A stretch of 64,000 bases of DNA from Bacteroidales bacterium (lineage in GTDB: Bacteria; Bacteroidota; Bacteroidia; Bacteroidales; UBA932), in contig JAUYTX010000013.1 of NCBI GenBank assembly GCA_030695025.1, positions 20,068 through 84,067 on the forward strand, read 5' to 3'. The notes under the pieces are model-generated. The model was not told the origin of the DNA. It made no database searches and worked only from the letters and a program-made list of their open reading frames with translations. Made by a program: the position numbers and the translations under genes. The stretch's first letter is position 1. Each line of letters starts with the position of its first letter. This document shows positions 62,710 to 64,000 of the stretch, piece by piece.

Positions 62710-64000
62710 TCAACCCGATATAATTTTAAACGGCACATTTTCCGCTCTGCTCACAGAAACAGTAAATCCGGTAATTCTACCCCTTTTGTCTTTTGTAAAT
62801 ATAAATCGACCGTTTGCCGTGGTTGAAAACTCATCCATTGCAGTTGGGATCAGCCTGAAAGTATCTCCCGCTTTACGATAAACCTCAAGCTCGCCATCTT
62901 TTAAGCTAATTTGATAAGTTACATCAATTTCTTCGCTGTAGTAAGCTCCAATATATCTGTTCAGGTCTGAGTTTTCGTAGGCAGGTTGTTTGATCTGTTG
63001 AGAACCATCTCTTATTGTAGCTGTGATCTGTGGTGTCCCTAAAAAAACAGAGGCTACTGCCCTTCCTGCTACTGTTGGATTAAAGGCCGCATAGTTGCTA
63101 AGAATAGCGACAGATAGCTTTTCATCCGGATACCAGGCCAGCCATGCCCTGTAACCGGCAGTACTTCCGCTATGACTTATCTCATTATATCCGTTCAACT
63201 CACCTATCATAAGACCGGCGGCATAGCCAGGCGATGAGCCGTCGCTAAGCAGACCGGGAGTAATTCTTTGCTGTGCAATTTGACCGGTAAATATTTCATT
63301 TGTCTCCAGCAATCTGTTCCATTTGAGCAGATCAGCAGTTGTTGTAAGAAGTCCACCAGGGCCGTGGATATCTTCAAATGGCATATCCAGATAAAATTCT
63401 CCATCTCTTGCAGAGTAGGCAACTGCTCTGCCCTGAACCACCTCTTTGAAATTATCTCTCCATTGTGTTTTTGTCATTCCCAAAGGCTTAAAGAACTTTT
63501 CTGTTGTAAACTCAGCCAAAGATTTTCCTGATACTCTCTCTGTAATAAGAACTAACATCAGATAATTTGAGTTGCTATAAGAGTATCTGCTGCCAGGTGC
63601 AAAATTGAGGCTCTTTTGCTTGAAGATAATGTCAAAACCTAGTTGCTGAGTATAGCACCGTGTAGTTCTTGGCCAGCCGGTTAGTGAGTACAGGGCGCCC
63701 CAGTCCTTCAAACCACTTGTATGATTCAGCAGGTTCTGAATCGTAATAGTGACATCATACTGAGGTAGCTCGGGAACATATTTTCTCACATCGTCACTTA
63801 GAGAAAGCTTTCCCTCCTGAGCCAACAATAGAATTGCAGCAGCAGTAAATTGCTTTGATACCGAGCCACATTCAAATATTGTTTCCGAAGTATTAGGTAT
63901 TGGAAACTCAAGATTTGAAAGGCCAAAAGCCTTGTTGTAAAAAACCTTTCCGTTAAGCGTAACTGCAACGGCAACTCCCGGCATTGCATTATGATACTGT
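62710..64000 (-). CDS. Serine hydrolase of the beta-lactamase/class C fold (partial)
   Basis: This gene is cut by the right window edge; its frame stays open through 64000, so its N-terminus and signal peptide are missing. From the first Met in the window (63984) the visible 424 residues contain the active-site motif SVSK (41-44), the YSN motif in RYSYSNSNY, and the late HSGSTAGYR corresponding to the third box. A C-terminal beta domain (about 330-424) follows. The layout is that of Bacteroidota serine hydrolases (AmpC-like DD-peptidases or esterases), not a typical antibiotic-resistance enzyme. The 3' end lies 60 bases beyond the tRNA-Asn terminator. Confidence 0.88.
   Translation of the reverse strand, partial: QYHNAMPGVAVAVTLNGKVFYNKAFGLSNLEFPIPNTSETIFECGSVSKQFTAAAILLLAQEGKLSLSDDVRKYVPELPQYDVTITIQNLLNHTSGLKDWGALYSLTGWPRTTRCYTQQLGFDIIFKQKSLNFAPGSRYSYSNSNYLMLVLITERVSGKSLAEFTTEKFFKPLGMTKTQWRDNFKEVVQGRAVAYSARDGEFYLDMPFEDIHGPGGLLTTTADLLKWNRLLETNEIFTGQIAQQRITPGLLSDGSSPGYAAGLMIGELNGYNEISHSGSTAGYRAWLAWYPDEKLSVAILSNYAAFNPTVAGRAVASVFLGTPQITATIRDGSQQIKQPAYENSDLNRYIGAYYSEEIDVTYQISLKDGELEVYRKAGDTFRLIPTAMDEFSTTANGRFIFTKDKRGRITGFTVSVSRAENVPFKIISG

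Noticed and set aside
1..64000. CRISPR arrays, rRNA operons, prophage or insertion sequences with transposase
   Set aside because: No regularly spaced direct repeats, no rRNA sequence and no integrase, phage or transposase-like protein was found on either strand.

Overview
The window looks like a chromosomal segment of an anaerobic or fermentative member of the Bacteroidota, probably order Bacteroidales. Three things point there. The protein repertoire fits: two-subunit methylmalonyl-CoA mutase, class I fumarate hydratase, YitT paralogs, TPM/LemA proteins, a FISUMP lipoprotein, DUF3667 and an HU-CCDC81-like protein. Gene starts lack clear Shine-Dalgarno sites. Many starts or tRNAs are instead preceded by the Bacteroidota -7 promoter motif TAnnTTTG, usually about 20-26 bases before the start codon. 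I cannot name a genus. There are no rRNA genes, CRISPR arrays, prophage genes or transposases; most of the window is ordinary core genome, densely packed on both strands.

Layout. 1-870: edge of an inverted repeat element, tRNA-Phe and efp. 0.9-5.1 kb: a transglutaminase-fold lipoprotein facing a small operon (secreted protein, M16 peptidase, O-methyltransferase). 5.2-8.5 kb: dnaX, lptB and a Spy/CpxP-like protein. 8.6-12.6 kb: mutA-mutB with a strong terminator. 12.7-14.7 kb: DUF3667 and an SMP-30-like protein. 14.76-20.9 kb: the metY-metX-thrA-asd operon, preceded by a leader with a 44-codon ORF that has a Thr/Ile run followed by a Met-rich run. 21-23.4 kb: parE, then two direct copies of a 171-bp imperfect palindrome. 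23.4-25.1 kb: two overlapping AraC-type regulators, one membrane-embedded. 25.2-30.5 kb: leuS-phzF-yitT-yitT. 30.6-34.2 kb: SPOR lipoprotein, gcvT, a PAS-like protein, a VOC protein and an M28 peptidase fused to a TonB-type C-terminal domain. 34.3-37.7 kb: DUF389-capA-phoH. 37.7-40.4 kb: apbE and a D-aminoacylase-type amidohydrolase. 40.4-43.3 kb: FISUMP lipoprotein, LemA and two TPM proteins. 43.3-46.7 kb: metallophosphoesterase-TolC and a CDF exporter. 46.7-55.05 kb: rlmN, Ca-type P-ATPase, TlpA-like protein, recX, prfB (with a programmed +1 frameshift) and fumarate hydratase, all co-directional. 55.1-61.2 kb: recA-trpS-dnaG, then metG. 61.4-64 kb: HU-like membrane protein, tRNA-Asn and a serine hydrolase cut by the window edge.

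How the genes connect. asd, thrA, metX and metY take aspartyl phosphate to homoserine and on to homocysteine, so a leader coding for runs of Thr/Ile and Met is what ribosome-mediated attenuation of that branch would predict. MutAB and fumarate hydratase are steps of succinate/propionate metabolism. The replication and repair genes (dnaX, parE, recA, recX, dnaG) and translation genes (efp, prfB, rlmN, leuS, trpS, metG, two tRNAs) are standard housekeeping.

The least explained items are the metY leader, the palindromic repeat family (two full copies plus one partial inverted copy at position 1), the M28-TonB_C fusion and the coupled AraC pair. I see no multi-gene accessory or defence system in this window.
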